Shown here: in pieces, positions 35,331 to 40,291 of the stretch
Numbering within the stretch: the first letter of the stretch is position 1
Layout of the letters: every line of letters begins with the position of its first letter
NCBI GenBank assembly: GCA_950022655.1
Contig: OX465587.1
Coordinates: 34,661,716 to 34,725,715, forward strand
DNA: 64,000 nucleotides
DNA from: Alentia gelatinosa
Taxonomy: Eukaryota; Annelida; Polychaeta; Phyllodocida; Polynoidae
Reading direction: 5' to 3'
The notes under the pieces: generated by a model
Databases searched by the model: none
Told to the model about the DNA's origin: nothing
Seen by the model: the letters and a program-made list of their open reading frames with translations, nothing else
Program-made: the position numbers and the translations under genes

Positions 35331-37607
35331 TCACAGGCACAGCAGCGGCAGGCAGCATTGTCTCCAGCAAGCCCTAACCTGCAGCGGGCTGCGGGTGGCT
35401 ACGGCGTGCCCATCACGGGGCGCCTTGTCCCGTCTCCCACACCCATGGTCCATCCTGGTGTGGGCCCTGCAGCTGCCAATGCCCTTCTACTCCAACGCAT
35501 GATGAACCCTACGCTGCAGTCCCCAGCTTCCAGGCCAGCCGGTGAGTTTCAGGGTCCTGTGTAGAGTACATGAAGAAGTGCTCCGCTGATTTTAACCTTA
35601 GGATTATTTATTGAAGCATTCACAATAGAGATGTCAAGAAGTCTCGATAATAGCTTGACAGATTCGACTCGTTGCGTAGGGCTTGATAAATTACACTCAA
35701 TACTTAAAGGTAGTTGAAAATTGATAAAGTAAAATAGCATAGTGCCTGTGAGAAATCGTGAAAGGGGTGAAAGTCAAATACAGAGATGTCAGTTTTCCTT
35801 TTTTTACGTGGAAGTCGGTTTTTGTCATATTCAGTGAATGTAATTTAGCCTTATTTACGCCAACAAAACAGTGGCTTGAACCTCCCAACAGACCCTCAGC
35901 CCCATTCCATTTTTTTTATTTTTTATTCAGATAACATATTAACGACGGCGTTATTCGCCCATAATTGGCGATCTTCCATGGCCGTCAAGGACATATTATC
36001 TAAGGTTTCCTAACCTCTCTGAGGCAGAAAAAAAACACATGAAAATATTTCCTCTTTTTCCCCTAACCCCTAACTCACATCCTGGGGAGTATGAGAAAGG
36101 GTGGTCTGCTTAAGAGAATTCGACTTTGTGACTGTAAAGCTAGTTGAGGAAGCCTATGTCTGGAGATATTGTGCTCTTCGTTACAGGTCTGCAGCAGCTG
36201 AACCAGGTTAACCAGTTGGCTGCGCTGCAGGCTCAGGCCGCCCAACAGCGCTCCCTCGACCCACGCCTGCAGAACTCTGCCGCTGCAGCAGCAGCAGCTG
36301 CAGCCCGCGCCTCACTCTATTCGGGTCTGAACCCCATGGTGGGCCAGAACTCCCCCCGCGCAGGCAACTTCTCCACTAATCATCTCACAGCAGCCGCAGC
36401 CATCAATGCTGCAGCCACTCTGTCGCGAGCCCTGTCACCGCAACCCCAGCTCCCACAACCCATGGTCTCCCTCGCCAACGGTAAGTTTGGATACCCCCTA
36501 ATACATTATCCCTAGTTTATATAAACCTTGTATGGAAGGCCGATGTTACATCAAATGCAAATGTCTAAATAAAAAAAATAAAAACCTGTGTTGTGACAGA
36601 TTTAGACACTAGAAGGTTAGAGCATCAATGTGAAAAGGAAAGTGCATAAGGGCATAATTGTGCTGTCGCCACAACTTTCATTTTTGTATATACTATCTGC
36701 CACTTTATGTAATGTTCATCTTCTATAATATTCGTGGTAAAAAATTAATACTTTACCCGGTTGTGGACAATTTTCCCGGTCCCTGGTGGGGGGTTGGTTT
36801 TTTCCCGGTTTGAAAAACTTTTTTAGTCACACACCAGCAGTTGCTAAAATTGATTGCACGTCGACCAAATTCTTCTATAATATTTGTTTGGAAGAACAAT
36901 GGAATCTATTGAGGTTTTGTTAAAGGCACATTTTCTGATATGCCTTAAAGAGAAAGAAATGAAAAGAAAGATAATATTTCATTTTAAATGAATCAAACCA
37001 TGTTTAATGTAATCATGAAATAAATTTGGTAAAAGAAGCTGTTGCAGATACGGGTTTGCATACAGAGCAGAAAGTGTTTTGGTGAAAATTACTATTCTTG
37101 AAGCCTGCTCTATAATCATCCAGTTCTATTCACATCTCAGTCAGTGTGACTTTGTATGAGAACAGCAATGCAATTATTCCAATAAATTACAGATATCCGA
37201 AATTTCGAAAATTTTAATTTCTTAAATCTGATTTTTTTATTACCATGACTTGCCCCTCTGTAAAATTTTAATAAAAAAATATCTAAAAGAACTCTGCATT
37301 TTTAGACTTCTAAGATTGTGAACGTAAGTCTCAAGTAGTTCTCAGTATCTTGTACCATGATGTACTGGTGCTTGCAGATGGACTGAACGGGCCCTTGTCC
37401 CCAGGCGGGTATCAGCGAGCAGCCAGCCCCAACTTGTCGGCCATGTTGGGGAACCGTGCCCCAGCGCTGGATAACAACCTCGCCAAGTTCTTTGGTGCTG
37501 ACATCTTCAAACAGCAGATGCCAAACATGCCGCCACTGCCAGCTCAGGGCCAGCGCGTGCTGACAGTGGACGAGATAGAGCGTCGACAGCAGATGGTCAC
37601 CAACTAG
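7934..37607 (+). CDS. EIF4ENIF1: eIF4E transporter (4E-T) orthologue, 26 coding exons
   Basis: 4E-T binds eIF4E, represses translation of bound mRNAs and links the cap complex to the DDX6-LSM14-PATL1 decay and repression machinery of P-bodies; the vertebrate protein also shuttles eIF4E into the nucleus. The exons below join with matching phases and GT-AG borders into 1,602 codons plus stop. Diagnostic blocks in order: Y46-x4-L51-F52 (eIF4E binding), GVWDPERWH (75-83), VLSPQRRSFGTGCHV (142-156), Arg-Asp repeats (~174-327), a Cup-homology segment with W349, IEL (361-363) and GFD (365-367), FDFNDFF (453-459), DMTAFNKLL (743-751), TPTSVIRKM (1052-1060) and the C-terminal LAKFFG/VDEIERRQ block. 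Vertebrate 4E-T is about 985 residues; the excess here is low-complexity sequence. The ATG at 7934 is chosen because upstream in-frame sequence lies before the splice acceptor at 7920-7921. Promoter, 5'-UTR exons and polyadenylation site were not identified. Confidence 0.95.
8108..8473 (+). repeat. tRNA-derived SINE in intron 1
   Basis: Nearly the same sequence as the copy at 1994, with the best tRNA-like head of the set (GGATAACTCAGTCAC, GGACTTGTAATCC, GGGTCCCACTG). It starts 30 bp after the exon 1 donor and ends GGACGTTAAATCAAACC. Confidence 0.88.
9112..9182 (+). CDS. EIF4ENIF1: 4E-T coding exon 2 (residues 49-72)
   Basis: Acceptor TTTTGCAG, donor GTAAGT. It reads EELFRIRQSPTSSRHSC followed by LNKDFD, aligning with the EELLDIK...SCLSEKYD segment of vertebrate 4E-T. 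It supplies the L-F half of the eIF4E-binding Y-x4-L-hydrophobic motif. Phase 2 out. A minus-strand ORF over this stretch is a shadow. Confidence 0.92.
9856..9940 (+). repeat. Intronic repeat shared by introns 2 and 4
   Basis: About 80 bp beginning CGTTCATATTACTGC and including GAGGACACA.ACCAAACACTC are repeated at 11690-11765. Unclassified. Confidence 0.7.
10051..10208 (+). CDS. EIF4ENIF1: 4E-T coding exon 3 (residues 72-125)
   Basis: Acceptor CTTGCAG, donor GTGAGT. Begins with the conserved GVWDPERWHRSF block (vertebrate GVWDPEKWHASL), then a Ser-rich stretch and basic KRPAELDRDLLFKRR. An in-frame continuation past 10208 is intron. A SINE copy starts about 43 bp beyond the donor. Confidence 0.93.
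10251..10516 (+). repeat. tRNA-derived SINE in intron 3
   Basis: Head diverged (GGACGCGTAATCCC), body and tail conserved. The tail GGACGTTAAACTACCC followed by AAATAAACAAAC is the copy closest to the 3' end of the LINE at 48668-54502. Confidence 0.85.
11340..11487 (+). CDS. EIF4ENIF1: 4E-T coding exon 4 (residues 125-174)
   Basis: Acceptor GATCTTAG, donor GTGAGT. Encodes ADPKGRIKDEEDEGLG and IVLSPQRRSFGTGCHVTTTS, nearly identical to the vertebrate VDPRERVKEDD...VVLSPQRRSFGGGCHV segment. From family knowledge this N-terminal region is implicated in binding the RNA-binding protein CSDE1/UNR. Confidence 0.95.
11536..11653. repeat. Fold-back element in intron 4
   Basis: Arms of about 28-30 bp: GGTTTTATGGACAGGAGGC.. 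on the left and the reverse complement of ..GCCGCCTGTCCACAAACC on the right, around ~60 bp. Confidence 0.7.
11690..11765 (+). repeat. Second copy of the intron 2/4 repeat
   Basis: Matches 9856-9940 over about 75 bp with scattered substitutions; it starts just after the fold-back element. Confidence 0.7.
12031..12490 (+). CDS. EIF4ENIF1: 4E-T coding exon 5, Arg-Asp repeat exon (residues 174-327)
   Basis: Acceptor GGTGTTGCAG, donor GTAAGT, phase 0 out. Starts RRIGSGRIQIDRDRELG, matching vertebrate RRIGSGRI, and then expands into an Arg-Asp-rich tract with LGRDRD, LRDRD and a tandem DFGKDRDR-type octad between about 12210 and 12330. Vertebrates have only a short RDLRDRDRERDFKDK tract here. Because the exon is GC-rich and repetitive, two other frames (one + frame and one - frame encoding an SR-like sequence) are also open, but they lack splice support. 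Confidence 0.92.
13800..13824 (+). CDS. EIF4ENIF1: 4E-T coding microexon 6 (25 nt)
   Basis: Acceptor CTGTTTTTAG, donor GTAAGT. Encodes RDFPERGY plus one base. It is required to bring exon 5 (phase 0) into the frame of exon 7 (phase 1); skipping it would shift the frame. Confidence 0.85.
13831..14170 (+). repeat. Dispersed '..GCAAGTATTCCAATAAAT..' repeat in intron 6
   Basis: Related to 36920-37260, 46830-47155 and 61230-61550 through TTTAATGTAATCATGA, GCATACAGAACA and CAATGCAAGTATTCCAATAA. It is the most diverged copy. The minus-strand 118-codon ORF here is repeat sequence. Confidence 0.75.
14337..14465 (+). CDS. EIF4ENIF1: 4E-T coding exon 7, Cup-homology region (residues 336-379)
   Basis: Acceptor TCTGCGTAG, donor GTAAGT. 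Encodes EEVEPEWYSHGPISQNDHIE followed by LRGFDREKDD, aligning with vertebrate EEEPEWFSAGPTSQSETIEL and its GFDDK continuation. In the family this Cup-homology segment binds the C-terminal RecA domain of DDX6/Me31B through its W, IEL and FD elements; all three are visible here (W349, I361-L363, F366-D367). Confidence 0.95.
14783..14824 (+). CDS. EIF4ENIF1: 4E-T coding exon 8 (42 nt, residues 379-393)
   Basis: Acceptor TTGATTTCAG, donor GTAAGC. Encodes PKKSRQQMKRGDRK, a short basic patch at the position of vertebrate GRKRTRRRTASVKEG. It may act as a nuclear localisation or RNA-binding patch (inference). Confidence 0.85.
15926..16155 (+). CDS. EIF4ENIF1: 4E-T coding exon 9, FDF segment (residues 393-469)
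   Basis: Acceptor TTGGCTCAG, donor GTAAGT, phase 0 out. A Glu/Lys-rich and Pro/Ala-rich linker ends in EFDFNDFFKNFDSIPGLG, matching vertebrate DFDFNEFFNLDKVPCLASM. Confidence 0.93.
16423..16564 (+). CDS. EIF4ENIF1: 4E-T coding exon 10 (residues 470-517)
   Basis: Acceptor TTTACCAG, donor GTGAGT. Includes SGSRFSQWFNPSSS, matching vertebrate SASRFSRWFSNPS, then a Ser-rich stretch and EEFGYLA. An internal GTAAGT at 16455 is a donor-like sequence but conserved coding continues through it, so it is probably not the normal donor. A second ACCAG acceptor-like site lies about 60 bp upstream. Confidence 0.92.
16970..17272 (+). CDS. EIF4ENIF1: 4E-T coding exon 11 (residues 517-618)
   Basis: Acceptor ACATTCCAG, donor GTGAGT. 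A Gly run and KSPKSPK lead into SRLFSPISTVEERQQQNLLK MLHSNKMNVQPL, corresponding to the vertebrate KVDILEMLQKAKVDLKPLL segment, then a His-rich stretch. The wrong-frame ORFs across this exon are ignored. Confidence 0.92.
17499..17910 (+). repeat. 86-bp tandem array made of the exon 12 splice acceptor
   Basis: Five copies of an acceptor-like CTTTTCAG (or mutated CGG) have their last G at 17538, 17624, 17710, 17796 and 17882: a constant 86-bp period. Each unit contains the pyrimidine tract, the AG and 20-30 nt resembling the start of exon 12, then CTAACTCTAA-type intron sequence. The fourth copy has lost its AG. Only the fifth is followed by the full conserved exon. Confidence 0.93.
17883..18011 (+). 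CDS. EIF4ENIF1: 4E-T coding exon 12 (residues 618-661)
   Basis: Acceptor CACTTTTCAG at the 3' end of an 86-bp tandem array; donor GTGAGT. Encodes MPTGGLLASDVERDLKAMLM then SGNKLGNANGNRLPGPGTHG, matching vertebrate VVLSVEEVEAGLKGL. The last copy of the array is taken as the genuine acceptor because only there does the conserved coding sequence follow. No long ORF covers this exon in isolation. Confidence 0.88.
18671..18790 (+). repeat. Dispersed repeat in intron 12 (inverted partner at 31690)
   Basis: Contains AGCCTATAAGACAGTGA.. and GTCAGATCAGTGACATTCTT. The reverse complement of 31690-31800 aligns across its length. Confidence 0.75.
18835..19625. mobile_element. DNA-transposon-like element with CAGGGATGCC ends
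   Basis: Begins CAGTGATGCCTGTTTTCTGG and ends TCTCACTGGCATCCCTG, inverted termini of the CAGGGATGCCAGT type. Both ends and internal parts (CCGGTTTTC.., GCTAAAAATAGA..TGGGTCAGAG) are shared with 24590-26236. A SINE is nested at 19076-19401. The CAGGG termini are hAT-like, but no transposase is present. Confidence 0.65.
19076..19401 (+). repeat. tRNA-derived SINE nested in an element in intron 12
   Basis: Head GTTAGTTCAGTGGTTAAGG with ACTTGTAATCC and GGTTCGAGTCCCACTGC is the most tRNA-like A and B box pair here. Ends GGACATTAAATCAAATAAAC. Confidence 0.88.
20334..20436. repeat. Fold-back element, CGTAGTAATT family
   Basis: Left arm AGGCTTGACTAATATGCCAT.. and right arm the reverse complement (..ATGGCGTATTAATCAAGTCT), meeting at GCGTAGTAATTTT / GAAATTACTACGC. 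A related fold-back with the same GCGTAGTAATT core lies at 39075-39170. Confidence 0.82.
20807..21126 (+). CDS. EIF4ENIF1: 4E-T coding exon 13, poly-Gln and LSM14-binding-like segment (residues 661-767)
   Basis: Acceptor CTTACCGCAG, donor GTGAGT, phase 0 out. Encodes GKVTTVAELEANMKEM, two Gln-rich tracts made of mixed CAA/CAG codons, then DMTAFNKLLGMMKITGALNE (residues 743-762). The last block is nearly the vertebrate DMTAFNKLVSTMKASGTL helix, which in the family contacts the LSm domain of LSM14. The Cys-rich and Leu-rich minus-strand ORFs over this exon are shadows of the CAG repeat. Confidence 0.94.
21212..21415 (+). repeat. Dispersed repeat 'GGTGGACGGTTGGTCTTTAG' ending in poly-G
   Basis: Shares GTTGGTCTTTAG.TTATGGCT, CTTGTAGAGTCACTAGG.GACC and a GGGGG run with segments at 44405-45020, 45400-45790, 55310-55925 and 56370-56800. 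Confidence 0.75.
21539..21631 (+). CDS. EIF4ENIF1: 4E-T coding exon 14 (residues 768-798)
   Basis: Acceptor GTTTTTACAG, donor GTTTGT, phase 0 on both sides. Encodes RKADGRPLSPISVAPMPKDQ and NQGHQKDIIQ. Phase-symmetrical, so it could be skipped without a frameshift. A 3' SINE fragment starts about 18 bp after the donor. Confidence 0.85.
21649..21833 (+). repeat. 3' fragment of the SINE in intron 14
   Basis: Begins inside the body (CACCATGTCTGTGTGGTGTG) and ends GAGACGTTAAACC with an A-rich tail; the tRNA-like head is missing. Located within 20 bp of the exon 14 donor. Confidence 0.8.
21990..22269 (+). CDS. EIF4ENIF1: 4E-T coding exon 15, poly-Gln and Pro-rich (residues 799-892)
   Basis: Acceptor TTCACAACAG, donor GTAAGT. 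Gln/Met/His-rich coding, then FQEILKYVKQNPTIITKPAS, then a Pro/Ala/Ser-rich stretch. The acceptor has a weak pyrimidine tract; the start could shift by a few codons. Confidence 0.85.
22916..23022 (+). CDS. EIF4ENIF1: 4E-T coding exon 16 (residues 892-927)
   Basis: Acceptor CTTCGCACAG, donor GTGAGC, phase 0 out. The true frame reads MFGSQPPLHLTAPAPIHPGQ and ISQSSNQNLNTLQVNQ. The longer ORF visible here uses a different frame and is spurious. Confidence 0.83.
23365..23504 (+). CDS. EIF4ENIF1: 4E-T coding exon 17 (residues 928-974)
   Basis: Acceptor GCGGTTTCAG, donor GTAAGT. Encodes GAQSPVMARVPSPQELIVHT then QAIMQNALIKKQLEDQKERF, a predicted helix with heptad-like hydrophobics. It lies in the region equivalent to the vertebrate SPIGFTPGPQQLL segment. 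Confidence 0.9.
23775..23853 (+). CDS. EIF4ENIF1: 4E-T coding exon 18 (residues 974-1000)
   Basis: Acceptor TTGTTACAG, donor GTGAGT, phase 0 out. Encodes SRTKSPIALPGNPPASMNMM and MPQTSQ, comparable to vertebrate RVTKSPAPVHRGNSSSPAPA. Confidence 0.87.
23987..24118 (+). CDS. EIF4ENIF1: 4E-T coding exon 19 (residues 1001-1044)
   Basis: Found by phase and composition: the open block between TTTTCAAAG at 23986 and GTAGAC at 24119 is 132 nt, phase 0 on both sides. It reads ESEDSKVPEDCSTPVTPKPE and a Thr/Ser/Pro-rich end TKTSTPTRSGSLTPTMK. GC-rich coding composition contrasts with the flanking introns. It has no start codon of its own, so it does not appear as an ORF. Being symmetrical it may be a cassette exon. 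Confidence 0.72.
24249..24472. repeat. Fold-back element in intron 19
   Basis: Left arm GCCGGGAACACACCAAGCGG..AACAAAATATGGC and right arm the reverse complement ..GCCATATTTTGTTGG..CTTGGTGTGTCCCTGGC. Arms about 90 bp, moderately diverged. Confidence 0.85.
24590..26236. mobile_element. DNA-transposon-like element with CAGGGATGCC ends, larger copy
   Basis: Begins CGGGGATGCCAGTTCTCCGG and ends CACACTGGCATCCCTG. Shares ends and internal blocks with 18835-19625. It holds a SINE 3' fragment and about 1.1 kb of additional sequence without a recognisable ORF. Confidence 0.6.
24713..24893 (+). repeat. 3' fragment of the SINE in intron 19
   Basis: Starts near CATACCATGTCTATGTG and ends TTGGACGTTAAACTACCC. 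Nested inside the 24590-26236 element. Confidence 0.8.
26237..27150. other. AT-rich intron 19 remainder, nothing recognised
   Basis: Very AT-rich with TATATATA stretches around 26925-26970. No ORF, RNA gene or familiar repeat seen. Confidence 0.5.
27213..27336 (+). CDS. EIF4ENIF1: 4E-T coding exon 20 (residues 1045-1086)
   Basis: Acceptor GGTTTTCCAG, donor GTGAGT. The true frame reads ATVTPAFTPTSVIRKMATDK then AEKEEKERHRGEITPTTSA, matching vertebrate LSPSFTPTSVIRKMYESKEK. In the family a stretch around this block contributes to PATL1 binding. Confidence 0.94.
27896..27958 (+). CDS. EIF4ENIF1: 4E-T coding exon 21 (63 nt, residues 1086-1107)
   Basis: Acceptor CTTATTCAG, donor GTACGC. Encodes DPYATFGIKRESDLSAYLIK. 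Same phase (1) on both sides, so it is skippable in frame. Confidence 0.83.
28770..30000 (+). repeat. Upstream half of a ~1.3-kb direct duplication in intron 21
   Basis: Blocks at about 28770-28890, 29130-29310 and 29505-29875 are repeated in the same order at about 30068-30195, 30403-30580 and 30921-31268 (offset about 1.27-1.41 kb). The downstream copy includes the functional exon 22. Confidence 0.85.
29505..29875 (+). pseudogene. Decayed duplicate of 4E-T exon 22
   Basis: Reads IQLVQPGHDTPTKLVSVEAS against the functional ILQLVQPDRDTPTELVSVPP, continues with a SITVVVL stretch like the exon's TITLVVP, and then hits an in-frame TGA near 29665. Later GC-rich segments (CACACAGCTCCGGTGACG, CAACTGCCTGCTGG) still match the rest of the exon. 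A good acceptor is not visible at its 5' edge. Confidence 0.8.
30891..31268 (+). CDS. EIF4ENIF1: 4E-T coding exon 22, Ala/Gly-rich (residues 1107-1233)
   Basis: Acceptor GGTTCTGCAG, donor GTGAGC. Encodes SPDHRPPPILQLVQPDRDTP, TELVSVPPSSSLPIEATTTT and then a long Ala/Gly/Ser-rich low-complexity stretch ending IMVTSPG. GC content is far above its surroundings. No vertebrate counterpart is apparent to me. A decayed copy of this exon lies 1.4 kb upstream at 29505-29875. Phase 1 on both sides, so it could be a cassette exon. Confidence 0.83.
31690..31800 (-). repeat. Inverted copy of the 18671 repeat in intron 22
   Basis: Reverse complement shares GTCAGATCAGTGACATTCTT and AAGCCTATA.GACA with 18671-18790. 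Confidence 0.75.
31801..33600. other. Intron 22 remainder
   Basis: No exon seen. The part at about 32830-33260 contains TTTTTCAATAAATGACAG.. and ends ..CCATGACTTGCATC, a relic of the GCAAGTATTCCAATAAAT family. Otherwise AT-rich. Confidence 0.5.
33639..33797 (+). CDS. EIF4ENIF1: 4E-T coding exon 23 (residues 1233-1286)
   Basis: Acceptor TCTCTCCAG, donor GTAAGT. Encodes GASGPTMGMKPDLKTPRPLV, then AGQPGTPHSSMVLTPAQQSP and a 3' end reading THSQQGRPIVK. The last ~30 nt plus donor are the seed of the tandem array in the following intron. Confidence 0.88.
33766..34020 (+). repeat. Tandem array of the exon 23 splice donor, part 1
   Basis: The genuine exon end (AGTCAGCAGGGACGTCC..AAAG then GTAAGT at 33798) is followed by units with donor positions near 33862 (mutated), 33930 (GTAGGT) and 33990 (lost). 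Each unit repeats the last ~30 nt of the exon plus ~35 nt of intron (GGGCAAGATGCAGG..TACAG). Confidence 0.92.
34021..34611. other. Unrelated DNA interrupting the donor array
   Basis: About 590 bp without the unit sequence, AT-rich in its middle, separating the two parts of the array. It may be an insertion; no terminal repeats recognised. Confidence 0.5.
34612..35030 (+). repeat. Tandem array of the exon 23 splice donor, part 2
   Basis: Seven more units with donor-equivalent positions near 34647 (GTAAGT), 34711 (GGAAGT, mutated), 34777 (GTAGGT), 34837 (lost), 34900 (GTAAGT), 34958 (lost) and 35020 (ATAAGT, mutated): spacing 58-66 bp. There are two alternating unit types, one with TCAAAGGTAAGT and one with GTACATATCGGCACG. 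Confidence 0.92.
35113..35541 (+). CDS. EIF4ENIF1: 4E-T coding exon 24, third poly-Gln tract (residues 1286-1429)
   Basis: Acceptor CATGTTTCAG, donor GTGAGT. Encodes MQGTPMPRPSPVGSAKPENN, NLDLVKLLEQQQRM, a ~20-residue uninterrupted Gln tract of mixed CAG/CAA codons, then GRLVPSPTPMVHPG and LLLQRMMNPTLQSP, which parallels vertebrate LHPGLVQRMLAQG. Confidence 0.92.
35855..36070 (+). repeat. Dispersed 'CTCTCTGAGGCAG' repeat in intron 24
   Basis: Shares AACCTCCCAACAGACCCTCA, CTCTCTGAGGCAGA and the ATATTTCCTCTTTTTCCCC end with 3245-3375, 10616-10850 and 13620-13760. Confidence 0.7.
36187..36480 (+). CDS. EIF4ENIF1: 4E-T coding exon 25 (residues 1429-1527)
   Basis: Acceptor TCGTTACAG, donor GTAAGT. 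Encodes LQQLNQVNQLAALQAQAAQQ, a poly-Ala run and ASLYSGLNPMVGQNSPRAGN, ending in QPMVSLANG. Phase 1 on both sides. Confidence 0.92.
36920..37260 (+). repeat. Dispersed '..TTCCAATAAAT..' repeat in intron 25
   Basis: About 330 bp matching 46830-47155 and 61230-61550, including TTTAATGTAATCATGAAATA, TTTGCATACAGA and CCATGACTTGCCCCTCTG. In the duplicated units this repeat sits directly before the unit start; here the last exon and proximal 3' UTR follow. Confidence 0.85.
37378..37607 (+). CDS. EIF4ENIF1: 4E-T last coding exon 26 with stop (residues 1527-1602)
   Basis: Acceptor GTGCTTGCAG. Encodes the conserved C-terminus: NNLAKFFGADIFKQQMPNMP followed by QRVLTVDEIERRQ, against vertebrate GLAKWFGSDVLQQPLPSMPA and VISVDELEYRQ. 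TAG at 37605-37607. Preceded in the intron by a dispersed repeat at about 36920-37260. Confidence 0.95.
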
Positions 37608-39070
37608 ACGAGACTTGAGTCGTGAGCTGGGCAGGCTGCTACACTCAGCAAACTGGTTCACTCGTCACGTAGAGAGAGAGAAAGGAGGAATCCCACAACC
37701 TCTCTCAGTAAAGGGCTGACTGACGTGGCTATATGTGCAGAAAAGGGACACTGACAGGTGACCTCATTCAAGGCCGTGCTGATCAAATACAAACCCTAGT
37801 TGTTTCTGAATGTGGCTGTATGCAGCCGGGCCTGTTTTGCTGTGTAGTGGCGATTTGTAGAAGGCCCGGCTTTGTGCATATTGGTGAATGGAGGTCCGTG
37901 GACCAGTCAGTCAGGGATACCAGTTTGGACTACTGAGGCCCAAGGTGGTCTGCTCGACAAGTACCAAGCTGATCTCCACATACATGTACATACTACCCCT
38001 TCCCTGACCCATCCTACTCGCTGCTCGATCAACGAAAGCTAAGATGTGGTGGCATCATAATGACCAGTACACACAAAAAAACAAAAAAATAATATACGAT
38101 CAGCTATCGTAACAAAAATTAATATACGATCAGATATCGTAACAGTATCTCTCCTCCCTGTATCTTCTCCACGAACCCTGCTCCGGTTATAGACTTTATA
38201 GGGAAGCGCGTGGTCTTCCTTCCCACCCACCTGAATATTGTTACATTTACCCAGACATTCATTACTCCTATGGTTATGGGTACGTCCAGATTTGAGTTCG
38301 TCGACAGGTGGTTTACGCGTAGAGAAGCCGGCAGGTCGATCGCTCGCTGTTGGTGTTCGCTGTTATTTCGGATGTCTTTTCTGTGGAGAGTTCTAGCAGC
38401 TGGCCCGTGTACAGTACCCGGGCTCTATTCTGTAGTACATTCCACTGTTAGCGGGTAGGGGAGCCCACAGTAGAGTATCTCTCAATGCCTAGTGAACTAG
38501 TTATCAGCATTTCTGGGCAGTTTCGATGGCTTATTGGTTTCTATTTCTACATGAAAACTTTTTTTGTTTCTCCAATCACATCATTGTAGATATGACTGTA
38601 GTTAGGGGCTGTGTCGAGTCGAGTCTGTTGTTTCAAAAAAACTCCATTGACACAACTACCATGCTATTGTCTCAGATGATAGACTGCAACCAGTGCCCTC
38701 CCTTGTTGGTACAAACCATAATAGACTTCAAAGATGACGTCTTTATTAAGTGTGGGTGTGCGTGTTTAGGACGTGTAAGATTGCTTTTGTAACTCTTCAT
38801 GACATGTGAACATTTATATGCAAGCAGGGTTGGATATTGTCTTCTACTACTCTTAACTTCTACAACTACTCTTACTGTTACTAGAAGCACTACAGAACCG
38901 TGTTCTCCGAGTAGCTCTTCCCAGTCAGATTAGCAAAGTGTCTGGCCACCATAGCCGGTTAGATTATATGTGCCCCGCTCCCCCCGCTCGGACTGCCTTT
39001 TCCATATGTGTACCTAGGTGTATGTGCTCTCTCACAGGTGTGCATGTTATAGAAAAAATACCTATGAAAG
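37608..39070 (+). other. EIF4ENIF1: Probable proximal 3' UTR of 4E-T
   Basis: Continues the last exon without a visible donor. No clear AATAAA before the AATAAA at 39761, which lies in a repeat, so the transcript end is undetermined. Contains a short tandem at 38091-38145 (AATATACGATCAG.TATCG twice). Confidence 0.5.
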
Positions 39071-39074
39071 TTTA

Positions 39075-39170
39075 GAGCTTGTATCCCATTAAGTTTGAAT
39101 CGCGTAGTAATTCACAAGGCAAAGCCACATGAATTATGTGGCGATTCAAACAAGATGAGATCGAGCTCTG
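39075..39170. repeat. Fold-back element, CGTAGTAATT family, second copy
   Basis: Arms around GTTTGAATCGCGTAGTAATT and its complement ATGTGGCGATTCAAAC with an AAGCC-containing loop; extended arms to GAGCTT/GAGCTC, about 40 bp each. Confidence 0.8.
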
Positions 39171-39186
39171 ACGCTAAACTTGAATA

Positions 39187-39343
39187 GGTTTCTGAATTTA
39201 TCTCACCCTTCAAGTTGACTAATGGGCCAACCTTTGTGACATAATGCCCCAATGGAGTTTTTTTTCTAAATACTCAATGGGCATTGGATAATAGTTCCCA
39301 TTGTTAAGTCTATTGGTAAAAATACCAGGGGTGAGATAACTAG
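39187..39343. mobile_element. MITE with TTATCTCACCC termini
   Basis: Begins TTATCTCACCCTTCAAG and ends TACCAGGGGTGAGATAAC, with an internal near-palindrome AATGCCCCAATGG / GGGCATTGG. Same family as 5848-5992. Confidence 0.72.
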
Positions 39344-39742
39344 GTGTATGTGCTCCCTCACAGGTGTGCAGATCTAGCTGGCGGGCCTCCTTACTGAGGT
39401 GCGTAACATACTATTGACACTCCCTCAACTCCCTCCCTCATACCTCGCTGTCCACCCTGTTGTACTGTCTCTCACTTCTCACAGTCACTCAATCCACACA
39501 GCCACCAAATGAACCATATCAGCAGGCCAGGCCAGGGAGGCCACCACCACAGTGACCACTGTAAACCACACAAGGCCTGCTGAGCCTGGAGCAGTCAGTC
39601 CACAAGCTGTCCCCACTGTATGCATAGTTGGTCGCCCAGCAGGCTGGCAGTGTTCACAGTCCTCCTGGTATTTGGCTGGATGTGGGGGATAGTCTTTTCT
39701 GCTACAGGCCTAACCCTCTGCTAGCTGTGACCTTTGACCCTA

Positions 39743-40291
39743 CAGGGATGCAAGTATTCCAATAAATTACCAATACCCCAAACTCCAAGTTTTTTCATTT
39801 ATAATGATCAAAATTCTGTATCATCATGCGAGTCGTCCCCAGGCCGCTGAACGATGCTGTTAGATTTAACAAATCTTTTTAAAAGGTATTGTTGCCACAT
39901 CTTCTTTATCTCTTTGTTTCTGAAATGAGACAGATTTCTGAAAGCAAGCAAGTCTCCTTATTTGATGTCTATACCAGGCATGGACTTTCTCCATATTCAC
40001 AGATTTTTTCATGTCTTAAGGTTCATCCTGATATCAATGTAAATCCAAGTTGAAAATAGGTTAACATGATAAAAATGAAAGCAAAGGTTAACAAAAAAAA
40101 TAGCTATAAAGAAAAAAATACAGACCCCAGGAAACCCCTTTTAATATTTTTTCTTTATTTTTAAATCCCATACCTCATATACACACATCCCATAGCTCTG
40201 AACATGTTTTACTACCAGTCACAACATTGTCCAGTCATTTTTTCTCTTAGATTTTATTCCTGATTTTTGCTAACCATGACTTGCATCCCTG
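39743..40291. mobile_element. Element with CAGGGATGCAAGT termini
   Basis: Begins CAGGGATGCAAGTATTCC and ends CCATGACTTGCATCCCTG, giving 13-bp inverted termini. Internal sequence relates it to the TTCCAATAAAT repeats. No transposase ORF; a short non-autonomous hAT-like element is the likeliest reading. Confidence 0.7.
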
